Assembly (NCBI RefSeq): GCF_007830265.1 | Contig: NZ_VLKE01000001.1 | Coordinates: forward strand, 372,001-436,000 | Origin: Micromonospora olivasterospora | Lineage (GTDB): Bacteria > Actinomycetota > Actinomycetes > Mycobacteriales > Micromonosporaceae | DNA length: 64,000 nt | Reading direction: 5' to 3' | In this document: positions 17,215-27,800 of the stretch, piece by piece | Layout: each line of letters begins with the position of its first letter | Numbering within the stretch: position 1 is the first letter of the stretch | Notes under the pieces: model-generated | Told to the model about the DNA's origin: nothing | Databases searched by the model: none | What the model saw: the letters and a program-made list of their open reading frames with translations, nothing else | Position numbers and translations under genes: made by a program

Positions 17215-17551
17215 CCTGCCGTTCACCTTCGACCACACGGACTCCCGCCAGATCCTCACCGACATGGCGACCCCGAGCGCCGCAGCTCCTCGAACGGGGT
17301 CAGCAGGTCCCGGAACATGTCCAGGGCGTGGCGGTGGGTTCGCCGCCGTGCCACACGACGCTCACGGGATGGCTGCTGTTCTGCTGCGCGATCGACTCGG
17401 CGCACGCCTTCGCGACCGCCTTGCTCATCAAGCGGCGGGAGCTGCGGTCGGGCAGGTAGGAAAGTTGACGGCCGGGCCCAGGTGATCGTCGGTGCAGGTC
17501 TGGGGCCCGGGTTGCGATCCTCGCCCCGCGCGGTGGCCGGGCGCAGCCCAC
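17215..17551 (-). pseudogene. Degraded radical SAM/SPASM-type protein fragment
   Basis: The minus strand shows YLPDRSSRRLMSKAVAKACA followed by ESIAQQNSSHPVSVVWHGGE, with the next residues PTA; CxYCYLPDRS and WHGGEP are hallmarks of radical SAM/SPASM maturases (FxsB-like). The Cys motif itself is out of frame and partly lost. After WHGGEPTA the expected continuation (LDMFRDLLTPFEELRRSG) is in another frame. It is therefore a relic with at least two frame breaks. Confidence 0.6.
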
Positions 17552-17752
17552 CCCTCCACTTCTGTATCCGAATCCGCGTTGCCGAAGTTGCGATCCTCGC
17601 CCGGCGCGGTGGCCGGGCGCAGCAGCTCCTCAGCAGCGCATATTCCTAGTCTTCGAGGCCGAGGAAGCCGAAAGAAGAGGCCTGACCCGCGTTTCCGCAG
17701 GTCAGACCTATCGTGATCTTGCCCGAAGGAACCCCAATCTTTTGTCCGTAGG

Positions 17753-18199
17753 CTATTCGGAAGATATAAAGGAGAGAAGAAAAAGCCTTTCGGTGCCGTT
17801 TGCGATATTATCCGACGTCGCTCGATCAACACTCACAACAGTGGGAGGGTTCCGCACATTCCAGCGCTCGACGTAAAACCCGCATTTGCTGCCGGCTCGA
17901 GCGACCCCGCCCTTGCCGATTAACACGAGAGGTCCATCAGGCACCTCGTCTATAGCGGCCGCATCGACGAGATCCCCGGACAGGAGCTTTAGTGGATCGC
18001 CGTTCGGGTTTCCCACGTACGCAACGTTCCAGGAAGCCCTTTCTGAATACGAGTCAACCTTGCGGCAACCCTCGACGTTGACACTCGACGAGCACCGCTC
18101 AAGGCCGGTGAGCGCCTTCCGGTCTCCTGCTCCGCAAGCCGCGAGGGTGGAAGCAGTAAACAGATAGAGTACCGATAACCATACCGTTGTCCTACGCAT
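17753..18199 (-). CDS. Putative lipoprotein, 148 aa
   Basis: ATG at 18199 (MRRTTVWLSVLYLFTASTLA then AC) gives a lipoprotein signal with lipobox LAAC, Cys at residue 22. AGGA lies about 6 bases upstream. The start of the longer frame at 18340 is rejected because it places charged sequence before the signal. The mature protein has Cys residues at CSSSVNVEGCRKV and SKCGF, and a basic region near the end (WNVRNPPTVVSVDRATS). It is anchored outside the membrane. No family is recognised. Base composition is lower in GC than its surroundings, so it may be transferred DNA. Confidence 0.75.
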   Translation of the reverse strand: MRRTTVWLSVLYLFTASTLAACGAGDRKALTGLERCSSSVNVEGCRKVDSYSERASWNVAYVGNPNGDPLKLLSGDLVDAAAIDEVPDGPLVLIGKGGVARAGSKCGFYVERWNVRNPPTVVSVDRATSDNIANGTERLFLLSFISSE

Positions 18200-18586
18200 C
18201 CACGTCCTGGGGGTGTGCCGAGTGCAGTGCGTGTCGTGCTTCGTGTCCCTGACGCGCGTCCGCCGGAGGGTACGACTCGATCCAACTGTCGGTGACACTC
18301 GCCGGATCGTCGTGATCGTGGGCAGTCCCGCCTGCGGCACGAGCAGTCGGTCTCTCGGCCACGGTCGCAGGCCTCCTTGCAGGTCACAGGTGCGGACAGC
18401 TACCTGACCTTACTCACCACCAGCCGAAAGTCCACCCGACCCATCCCACGAACAGGTGACAGGCGACCATCTTTCGGCGACCCCGGTCACCCGGCACGAT
18501 CTGACACAGGCATGGACGGATGAAGCGCGACGGCGACGCGCGTCGTGGCGGGGGGCCGCCTCGACAAGGAGCACGACCCATCAGGG
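18200..18586. other. Gap of 387 bp
   Basis: Upstream region of the lipoprotein gene. No open frame with convincing composition on either strand, and no RNA gene was recognised. Confidence 0.5.
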
Positions 18587-19095
18587 TCAACGACGAGGGC
18601 GTCTGACCAGTTGGGTCTGCCGCACCGCGGTGACGACGCCGATGCCGGCCATGGCGGCGGCGGCGAGGACACCGGGATGGCGGCGCGCTGCGGACCGAAC
18701 TGTTGCGGTCACATCGCGGATCGTACGGACAGCGGTGGTGCCTGCCTGCTTCGCTGCGGCTCCGCCGCTGCCACGAAGCTTCTCCGTCGTCCGCTTCGCG
18801 TGCTGGCGCTGCGTATTGCCGCGCTGTTGCAAGCTGGACATAGCCTCAGTCAGTCCTGCTCTGTCCGCCCGTTGGCGTGCTGTCCGGAGCACGGCTGCGC
18901 TCTTGCCGCGCATCGCCTGGGCCGCACCGACCAACTGTTGCCGAGCACGGCCTTTGATCTGCGGGCGCTGTCCAGGCCGCGCGCCTTCACGTCCGTTTTG
19001 GCTGCCAGCGCGTGTACCGTGTCGGCCAGTTCAGCTCGGGTCCGCTGGATGTCCGCGCCGGTGTGACCCGGGTCGCTGGCGTCGCTCGCTGTCAT
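18587..19095 (-). pseudogene. DUF3618 protein, one frameshift
   Basis: The start MTASDASDPGHTGADIQRTR and ELADTVHALAAKTDVKAR is the DUF3618 domain. The continuation QIKGRARQQLVGAAQAMRGK lies in another frame, joined by a one-base change in the CAGCGCCCGCAG stretch near 18965-18975. The C-terminus has a membrane helix (HPGVLAAAAMAGIGVVTAV) and a basic tail. Its start overlaps the stop of the holin-like gene (ATGA at 19095-19092), so the pair is one operon. An otherwise normal sequence suggests a recent or artefactual break. Confidence 0.75.
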
Positions 19096-19520
19096 CGCCG
19101 TCTACCCTCCTTGGCGGCCTGCTGCACCGACTCGACGTCCTTACGCACGCTGCCCAACGTCGACTGCGGCGCGAGCGGCATCGCCCGTTCGGTCTGCTTC
19201 TTCCCGGACAACGCGAGCAGCCCAGCCACCGCAAACAGGACCACCGCCACGACCAGCGCGGCCAACCACGCCCACATCACCGTGGCCACTAGCAGGATGA
19301 ACGCGGCGACAAGGGCACCCCCGCCGTACAGCGCCACCCCGCCCGCGCCGCCGAACATGGCGGCAGCGAAGCCAGCGCTCTTGCCCTTGCCGGTCAACTC
19401 CGCGCGGGCCAACGCCAACTCGTCGCGCACCAACTGGCGGATCTGGTCGGTGGCACGCTCAATCAGCTGCGCCACCGTAGGCTCCTGGGCCTTCCGGTCG
19501 TCACCGGGAGCGCCGCTCAT
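19092..19520 (-). CDS. Holin-like membrane protein of the DUF1469/phage_holin_3_6 family
   Basis: 142 residues. A polar amphipathic start (EPTVAQLIERATDQIRQLVR, ELALARAELTGKGKSAGFAA) precedes two membrane helices (residues ~50-75 and ~80-100: GVALYGGGALVAAFILLVAT and AALVVAVVLFAVAGLLALSG) and a basic tail. In actinobacteria such proteins sit with DUF3618 proteins in envelope or stress loci and are not true phage holins. ATG at 19520 is the only good start. It overlaps the DUF3618 gene by 4 bases. Confidence 0.85.
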   Translation of the reverse strand: MSGAPGDDRKAQEPTVAQLIERATDQIRQLVRDELALARAELTGKGKSAGFAAAMFGGAGGVALYGGGALVAAFILLVATVMWAWLAALVVAVVLFAVAGLLALSGKKQTERAMPLAPQSTLGSVRKDVESVQQAAKEGRRR

Positions 19521-19619
19521 GTGCCGTCACCTTCTATTCAGGGGGATGGAAGCCCAGCGGAGATGCGCCGGTCAGCCGCGGGGTGCCGTACGCCCCGCAC
19601 CTGTCTTGCAGAGCACAGG

Positions 19620-19832
19620 TCAGCGAGCTGCTGCCGCCGTAGAGACAAGGTCATTGGTCGCGCCAGCCGCGGTGGCGCCCAGTGGCGCTTCCACCCCGCC
19701 GACGACAGAGGATCCGCTGTCCGGAGCGGAGAGGTGGTCCGGCGTCGCGGCACCTTGAGGGCGTCGCCGGCCGGCACGCACAATGGCCACCGCAGCCGCC
19801 GCTGTCAGGACCATTGCCGCCGCTTGCAGCAT
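19620..19832 (-). CDS. Small membrane-associated protein, 70 aa
   Basis: ATG at 19832 (MLQAAAMVLTAAAAVAIVRA then GRRR) has AGGAAAGGG just upstream and gives a single N-terminal helix followed by a loose Ala/Gly/Ser-rich tail. A longer start at 19862 adds a basic leader. It reads in the same direction as the holin/DUF3618 pair, 100 bp upstream of it, and probably belongs with them. No family is recognised. Confidence 0.5.
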   Translation of the reverse strand: MLQAAAMVLTAAAAVAIVRAGRRRPQGAATPDHLSAPDSGSSVVGGVEAPLGATAAGATNDLVSTAAAAR

Positions 19833-20038
19833 CGGCCCTTTCCTGCTTCGCCTACGCCTCATGTCCCACCTGCTCCTCCCGTACTCGATTTGGATTTACC
19901 TATCCTGCGCCATGCGATTAGGGAAAATACGGCCATGGGGGACGCATACCCCGTTCGTGTGTCGTCGTACGGGCCAACGTGCGACGACATCGTGCGTCCC
20001 ACGCGACGCGGCGGCGCCTGGACCCGCCGGTAGCAGGG

Positions 20039-20072
20039 CACGGGCGGGCTGGTTGTGACCTGCCCGCCCGTG
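20039..20072. terminator. GC-rich hairpin terminator
   Basis: CACGGGCGGGC (20039-20049) pairs perfectly with GCCCGCCCGTG (20062-20072) across a 12-base loop. No T tract. It lies just downstream of the DUF2382 remnant on the minus strand. Confidence 0.7.
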
Positions 20073-20094
20073 AGCGTTGCGGGCGATACCTCCG

Positions 20095-20288
20095 TCATCG
20101 GCGTCGTCGGCTGGACTCGGGGATGTTCGCCTCGACCTCCTCGTGGCGGACCCGCTCGTCGATCGGCTACTCCTCGACCACCTCGTTTTGGACAGGTGCA
20201 CCCGCTCGACCGGCACCCGGTCCTTGGCCACCACAGGGCGTTCCGCACGCAGGGCATCTCCTGCTGACCCGAACCCGCCGTGGTACAC
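20095..20288 (-). pseudogene. DUF2382 stress-type domain remnant
   Basis: From GTG at 20288 it reads DALRAERPVVAKDRVPVERV then HLSK, the DUF2382 hallmark. An A appears lost in the AAAA run near 20190, after which the next frame reads NEVVEE, a TAG stop, then PIDERVRHEEVEANIPES and TGA at 20095. One indel and one stop mean it is not functional as shown. The domain usually occurs in general-stress proteins together with PRC-barrel domains. Confidence 0.6.
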
Positions 20289-20550
20289 CGGCCCACCGCT
20301 GGAGTGATATCCGTCTCGCCCCGCCCACTGGCTCCTTGTTCCGGTCGGGCACTGCCCGCCGGCGCCACATCGATGCTAGTGCGCTGTCGACGTCCGCCGC
20401 GCCGGCTCCGGATCACGACCGGCGGCGTTGAGGCGTGCTGGACCACCGCCCTGGGCCTTGCCGCAACACCGGCAACGTTCGTGGAGACGCACCAGCGGAC
20501 CTCCACGTCGGCCCTGCACAGGCTGGTCAGCCGTCGTAGGGTGGTCGATC

Positions 20551-21894
20551 ATGGCTTCTCGCCGACCGCATAACCTCCGTGCGCTTCTCGCCGTGCCGTC
20601 GCTGCGCCGGCTGCTGGCCGTCCGTTTGGGGGGACAGTTCACCGACGGGGTGTTTCAGGCCGCTCTCGCCGGCAGTGTCCTGTTCAACCCGGACCGGCAG
20701 GCGACACCGACCGCGATCGCCCTCGCCGCAGCGGCGCTGGTCCTGCCGTACTCGCTGGTGGGTCCGTTCGCGGGTGTTCTGCTCGACCGGTCGAGCCGCC
20801 GGACGGTGATCGTCCTGGCCAACCTGGCTCGAGCGGGTCTCGTCCTGCCGATCGCCGCGATGATCTTTCTGGGGTCGGAGGGGCTGCTGTTGTTCGTCAC
20901 GACCCTGGTGGTGATCGGGCTGGGGCGGCTGCTGCTGGCCGGGCTGTCGGCCGCGACTCCGCATGTGGTGTCCGACGAGCGGCTGGTCACCGCCAACGCC
21001 GTCGCGGGCACGGCGGGTTCGGTGGCGTATTCGCTGGGGTTGGGATGTGCTCTGCTGTTGCTTCAGACGGCCTTCCCAGTCGGCGATACCGGCTATGCCG
21101 GCATCGCCGTGCTCACGCCGGTCGGTTACTTGGCCTGCGCCGTCGGGGCCCGGTTCTCCTTCGCCCGCTACGACCTGGGCCCAGAGCGGGCCGCCGTGGA
21201 CCGATCAGGCCTTGCTGGTGAGGTGGCGGCGGTGGTGCACGGCATGACCGAAGGCCTACGACACCTGGCGCAGGCGCGCAGGGCCGCATATGCGATGGCG
21301 GCGCAGACGGGTTTCCGGCTGCTGTTCGGGGTGCTCGCCCTGGCGATGCTGTTGCTCTACCGCAACCAGTTCGCCGGTGACGACCTTGACGGCGTGCCGG
21401 CGCAGCTCGGCCTGGTCTTCGCCGCGGGCGCGGTCGGGGTCCTGGTCGCCGCCGTCGCCACTCCGCCGATGACGCGGCGGATCGGTGGGTGGCGGTGGGT
21501 GACGCTGCTGCTCGCCGCGGTCGCGGTGGCGCTGCCGGCGTTCGGGCTTGCGTTCGACCCGCTGCTGCTGGTGCTGGCCGTGCTGGTGGTCAACGTCGCG
21601 GGTCAGGGCATCAAGATCGTGGTGGACACGATGGTGCAGCAGGAGTGCGCCGACGGCTTCCGAGGGCGGGTGTTCGCCGTGAACGACACCGTGTTCAACC
21701 TCGCCTACGTGCTGGGCATGGCAGCGGCGGCCCCGATCATCCCGGACAACGGGCGCTCACCACTGCTGCTTGCTCTGTCGGCTACCGGCTTCGCCGGCCT
21801 TGCCCTCGGCTACGGAGTGCTCGCCGGCCGGTATGCCCGCGTCGGCGGCGGCGACCTGACGGCGGCAACCAAGCAACGGCGGCTGCCGTATTAG
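20551..21894 (+). CDS. MFS transporter
   Basis: 447 residues with about 12 hydrophobic segments. The family signature between helices 2 and 3 is GVLLDRSSRRTVIVLANLAR. ATG at 20551 follows AGGGTGG; the longer frame start at 20428 has only Arg/Pro-rich sequence before it. The second half contains DTMVQQECADGFRGRVFAVN, typical of the drug-efflux (DHA3-like) group. Its stop overlaps the stop of the giant gene by 4 bases, tail to tail. Substrate unknown. Confidence 0.85.
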   Translation: MASRRPHNLRALLAVPSLRRLLAVRLGGQFTDGVFQAALAGSVLFNPDRQATPTAIALAAAALVLPYSLVGPFAGVLLDRSSRRTVIVLANLARAGLVLPIAAMIFLGSEGLLLFVTTLVVIGLGRLLLAGLSAATPHVVSDERLVTANAVAGTAGSVAYSLGLGCALLLLQTAFPVGDTGYAGIAVLTPVGYLACAVGARFSFARYDLGPERAAVDRSGLAGEVAAVVHGMTEGLRHLAQARRAAYAMAAQTGFRLLFGVLALAMLLLYRNQFAGDDLDGVPAQLGLVFAAGAVGVLVAAVATPPMTRRIGGWRWVTLLLAAVAVALPAFGLAFDPLLLVLAVLVVNVAGQGIKIVVDTMVQQECADGFRGRVFAVNDTVFNLAYVLGMAAAAPIIPDNGRSPLLLALSATGFAGLALGYGVLAGRYARVGGGDLTAATKQRRLPY

Positions 21895-24800
21895 CTAGCC
21901 CGGACGAGGTTTTCGGCACCCGCAGGGGCCTCCGTGGTGCGTATCTCGATGTTGCCGACGACCCAACGGGTTCCCCTGGGACCGACGACCCGGATCACGG
22001 CGACCGCGGTGAGCTGGTATCCCGGTGTGCCGTTACCGTCAGCCGATTCGATGGGGGTACCGAACCGGATGATCTCGCGCCGCTGCCCATAGCCGCCCGC
22101 GCTCTGATGCTGCGCCGCCTCAACCCCTGCGATCGGCACCATCGGTGCGCCGTAGTTGTTGCCGTCATGAACGAGCGGGTCGGTGTGGCTGAAGCCGAGC
22201 GTCGGGATTACTGACGAGGCGACGGTCGTGGCGAAGGTGTCGGTGTTGGCGTAGACGCTGTCGATGGCCACGTTCCGACTGGTGCTCGTGGATCCTGACG
22301 CATACAGCGCAAGCTGGATCGACGTACCCGGTGCGCCGGCGCGGCCGAGCAATCGACCCACTGCAGCCGGTTCCATGATGGTGACCTTGCCTGAGCGGGC
22401 AAGCTGGGCTAGGCGGGGGAAGATTCCTTCCGCAGAAACGGAATTGTGCAACTGATCGTCGCCGGCAAGAGAGGGGTCGACGGTCCGGATCGCTTCGGCG
22501 AGTTGCGCCACGGCATCGAAGTCATACACAGAAAACCCTCGGCTCGGCCGCCAGGGCGCACCGGCCACCAGCGCACGAATTTCCGCCGGGACCTCCATGT
22601 CGATGACCGTGTCGGTGGAGGGGGGTACGACGAGTGTCGGGTCGGACGTGAACATCGCCGGCTGGACGCGCCCCTGTTCGGCGACTGGGTCCCGAGGCGT
22701 CTCTGCCTCGCTGAAACGCAACGTGACCAGGGCTGGGACAGCCAGGTGCGACTCGCTGGTCGCGCTCACCCTCGGCAGGTTCTGCCAGGCCAGCCGGACG
22801 AGCCGACCCACGGCGAGGAGCCCGTTGACTGCGGCCCTACCCGCAGCGACGATGAATGCGTCGCTCAACGGCATCGATCGTACGGTCACGCCGAGTGTGT
22901 AGGGGATGCGGTCGAACTGAGTGGTGGAGAGGGTGCGCTGCCAGGTGCGGTCCTCCCGTAGCGACGTTGCGGCGTTGGCGCGACTGTGCTGTGTCGCGAT
23001 CGCGAGATGCGATTGCGGCTCGTGTTCTTCCCGTTTGACCAACGGCGAGAAAGCTACCTTGTTGCTGATGGCTCGGGTGACGCTTTGTTTGCTCGCACCT
23101 GCGATCTGCAGGGATCCGCCCTCACCGGACGAGTGGGCCAGGACAACGTCCAGGCCTGCGGTGGTCGAGGTTTTCCGGCCGCGCAGCCCCGCGAGCTGGG
23201 CGGCAGTCTGTGCGGGCTGGGCGGTGATCTCCACCTCCACCAGTCGCGGTCCGAGCCACGACCGATGTACGAAATGGAAGGACGTTCGGCCTTTGGGACC
23301 AGCGCTGACGAGTGAGCGCAGAGCGAGCGGGGAGCTGTGGTCGGCGATCCGCGACAAGACGCCAGGCAGGTAGGCCGAATGGCCGGGACGGGTCACCCCC
23401 GGCGCCTGCGCCTCGACCAAGGCACGGATGCCTTCGCGGAAGAGCGGACGCGGACCCCGGGGTATCACCGCGGTGGCCACGCCGAAGCCAAGCTCCCCGC
23501 CGCTGCGAACGAACCAGTGGGGAAGCATCCGGTCGGCGGGTTCGGCGGGCCTGGCGGGGTCGGCTTGCGGGATCCCTGGGATCTGCCGCAACTCCGGATA
23601 GTTGAACAGGTCGTTCTCGGTGAGGAGGAACTCCACGGCCTCGGGCAGTTCCACCGCGAGCTGCTTCTCGAAGAACGGGCTGCCGGAAAGGGTCCCGGCC
23701 ACCACGTTGCGGCTGCCTTTCGTGACGGTGACGATGTAGATCGCCCTGGCCTTGAAGCGAAACACCGAGATATCGTTCTCGGTCGTCACCCTGAACGCCA
23801 TCGTGTTGTCGCTGAACGTCGTCTGGGCGTCCGCGCGGGTGCCGTAGGTGTAGGTCCCCGAGGGTACGAATTGCGTGTCGCTGCCGTAGGTGCCGGTGAA
23901 CGTCGTCGGCACTTCTCGCAAGACGCTGCTCTCTGCCGTCTGCGACGACCCGTCAAAGGACTGCAGCCAGTTTTCCATGTCCATGGTTCCTGGCGGTGGC
24001 AGGGTCTCCACATCGGTGAGGTAGCCCTCAACCGTTACCGACACATCGGTGCCCCACACCATGCCGTGCTCGCCGATGTTCTCGGACACATACTGGTTGT
24101 CGAAGACCTGCAGGGCGTTGGCCGCCAAATGGTGGGGCGACACCGCGGCGTGCGCCACCTCCTGGCCCATGCTCTCAGGTCGACTCAACGACTCCCCGAT
24201 CGCCCGCCGCTTCGCCCACGTCCAGCCACCCACCACCATCCCGCCGAACCACGACGCCGTACGACCTGCACTGCCCGAAGACGCGACCGTCTGGTCGTCG
24301 GCGACCGGCTCGTTCCCCCGCACCTGGACCGGCCCGGTTGCCTCGTCAGGAGGGAAAGCGCCAGGCATGGCTGGCGTCCAGTCCTCCCGTGCCTCCCCAT
24401 GGAGCATGCGCGCTTGAGCCGAGTTGGTTCCCGCAGATTCCGGCCGCGACTCCGCAGTCTGTATCTGCATCTCTATGTCATCCGCGACCTGCGGCGGCAC
24501 AACCGCGTCGTCTACCGTCGAGGTGCCGGGCATGAGGTTGCTCGAAGCGGCGGATCGTTCCGCGGCCGCGGCGGCGCGGCGTACGGCCCCGATGAGGTCG
24601 CTGACCACCGCGCGGATCGTTTGGCTGCCCTCCACCCGGTCCACATGCGCCGACTCCGGCAGCCGAAGCACTCCGTTCTGGTAGACCGCATCACCGTCCG
24701 GTTGGTTCAGCCTGGCTCGATCCTGATCGGTGACCGCACGAGGTGCGGGCATCTGGTACGGACTGACCTCCACCGGCTGTGGGAGAGTGCGGTAGGTGGG

Positions 24801-27800
24801 CACCGCCAACGCGATCATCCCGTCGACGTTGCTCGGCTCGGGCACGGGGCCGTAACTCCACGACATCTCCATCCGTAGCGTCACCGGCACCTCGAAGGTG
24901 TGCGACCCGTCGGCGCTTGGGCTGAGCGCGTACAGTTCCTGCCCGAAGCCGATGCTGGTTTCCGTGGTCGTGGCAGGGCGAGAGGAGCGGTTCATTCCGC
25001 TGGAAATACTCTGCAGCGGCCTGCTTTGATCGGCCACACCAAGTGGATTGGAGTAGGAGCCAGCAATGCCTGCGTTCCAGCCGAACGGAGACCGGGTGCG
25101 CTTTTCGATGGCTGGATGAGTCGAACCGGTCCAATTCATCGTCTGGACGTCGGGCAGGAACAGCTTGTGGCTGACTCCTCCGTCGGGCTCGTCGGTGAAG
25201 CGGCGCTCTGCGGACAGGCGCACTTCGACCCGCCGTATTTCACCGCGGACCGGCAGTTCGAACACGATAGGATAACCGCCCTCGATCATCTCGTCCGCAG
25301 CGCCACGCAGCCCCATACCGGAGCGTGCCAAATCAAGCTTGCGAACATTTTCCAACCGCTGGATCCGGGTCGCCTCGTCAGTCAGTCTGTCCGCCAGGGA
25401 CGGATCCCTGTCCGGCGGCAGGAAGCCCCGCTGCCTGAGCCAAGTCTCGACCGATGCGAACAGCGGCTCGGCACCCGTGACCCGCAGCGGCGTAGTGGAG
25501 ACGCCGAGCGAACGCAGCTGCGCGATCTCAAGCGGCAGGTAACGCGGAGTGTTTGGCTGCGTGACGGTGTCCGCCGGCGGCACGCGCAGAATCGCCCGGT
25601 GCGGCGCGCCAGACCACCCCAAGGGGGTCGACGGCGCGGGGCGGACCGCAGCACCGTCCGCCCGGACGAGTTCCACATCGAAAATAACGTCGGCGGCCAG
25701 CGGGATCAGCGGCTTGCTCGTCCGCAAAGAGTGCGAGGTGCGTGCGCCACCGCCTGATCCCAGTGTGTGCGATACCTGATGCCGCGCACCGAGTTGCCCC
25801 CGGACAGTTACGCCGGTCGGATCGACCCCCGCGACAGAATCGGCGGGCGCACTTGACATGCCAAGGCTCACGGAACCGCCAACGCCGACCGAGTTGGTGA
25901 CCTTGGCGGAACCCTCGACGCGCAGAATTCGCAGCACGTGCGACTCCAGCACGGCATTCTGCGTCGCCGGACCGGTGACCTCCCGCGCGTGTAAGCCCAC
26001 ACGCACCCGCAGGTAGCCGATTACCGAACCGTCTTCTGCGAACAACAACGGCGATGGGTGGCTTCCCATCGACATCAACGGGATATTCGCGCGCAGGCTG
26101 TATTCGCCGAAGAACTCCTGCAGCTCACGTCTCGACGCTTTCGACAGCGACTTGAGCTGCGGCCGGAACGACGCCATGACATCGCTGAGGATCCGGTCGG
26201 CATTCGGCACCGACTGCACCCCGAACAAGGGCATGTCGTTGCGTAATGTGTCCAACCGCGCTGGCCGGGGCTGCTCCGTGTTCTCGGGTGGGATCTCCAC
26301 GGCATGCTTCGGGAACCACACCGTCAGCCGCTCGGTTGGCGGGGTGAGGTCGGTCCACGGGCGGCTCACGTCGTCACCCACGCGCATCTGCCAGTGCATC
26401 TTGTACATGTACGGCCAGGAACGCTCGCGACTGCGCAGGATCGTCAGCGCCTGCACCCCGCCAGTGACCCTGACCGAGGTCGACGTCTGGTTGTATGTGA
26501 CGGTGGGCTGCACCGTCAGCACCGCCCGCCGCAACTTACCGAGGTTCTCGATCGGCCATTTGTGCGAATACGAAAACGGGAGATTCATGGATCGAAGATC
26601 GGAGGCGGCCGCGGTCTCAGCCACCTCCCATCCGCCGATCGCCCAGCGCTGGAATGCGACCGGCGGGCCGTCGCGCAGTTGCTCGATTCCGGGGTCCGCG
26701 GCCGCCGCGTCGAGCAGCACCATCCGCAGCCAGACGGCCTGCCCGCGATCGGCAGGAATCGACAGCGGTAGTCCCAATTTGCTACGCACCCGCGTCCACT
26801 CCGCAGACAGGTACGTCGCGGTAAGCCGCCGATCGAGCTGCGTGCCGAAGGCGGCTTGCGATCCCCGAGCGCCAGCCGCCGCCTTCACCTGCTCGCGCAG
26901 CCACTCGACAACGCTCTCCGGCACGCGCGTGACGTGCTCGAATCCCTGCATCCCATCCAGCTGTGACCCGTATTGCCGTACCGCCTCCGTCATGCCGCCG
27001 TGCGCAGGGTCGGGTGCTGGTGCCTGCGCAGACTCGTTGATCTGCGGAACAACAGGCTGCGGTTCGATCTGCCGCGTAGCGGTCAGTAGTGACTCCACAT
27101 CCTGTCGCACCAGATCGCCGGCCCCCCGGTGGTGCTCCGCGAGCGCACCACCGGAGGCCACTGCCTGAGTCTGCTGGCCGGTCTGCTCCTGCGGGTCTGG
27201 CTGCCTGAGGGGGTCGGCCGGGTCGGGGGAAGTGGTGTCTGCCTGCATCGCCCGGGACGGGCCGCGTGGCGGGCTGGTGGAGGCGAGCAGGAGCGCGCTG
27301 GTGTCGGTGCCGGTCGTGGTGATCGGTTGCGGGTAGCCGGTGGTGTGGTCGGGTAGGAGGTCGGTGATGGTGGCGGGCTGCCCGTCCCCGTCGAACGCGG
27401 CCACCCAGGTGCCGGACATGAACAGGTGTCGCAGCCACGGGTCACGTATCGGATCGTTCGGCTCGGGCGGGTCGAAGGGGTCACGCTTCCAGGTGTCCCG
27501 CACCTTGATTTTCGGCGGCCCGGAAGTTTGTGGCTCGTTGTGAAGGGCGAACACGTGCTGCGGTTCGTTCGGTGGTTCGGCCCTGACCACGACCATCGAC
27601 CCCGGCACCGCCCGCAGCGCGGCCAGTACGTCCGCTCCGGCGACCCAGTCGGGGTGGGCGGCGACACGCTCGGGTACCGCGTCGAGAATCTCCAACAGTT
27701 GCGGCCAGCCAACCTTGGCCGCGAATCGGCCGTCCGGTCCGATGAACCGGTCGTCGAACACCCCCCGGTTGCCCCACCGCCCATACACGTCTTTGAACGC

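Noticed and set aside
17682..17705. Small hairpin CTGACC...GGTCAG as terminator of the lipoprotein gene
   Set aside because: Only a 6-bp stem with a 12-base loop and no T tract; too weak to call.
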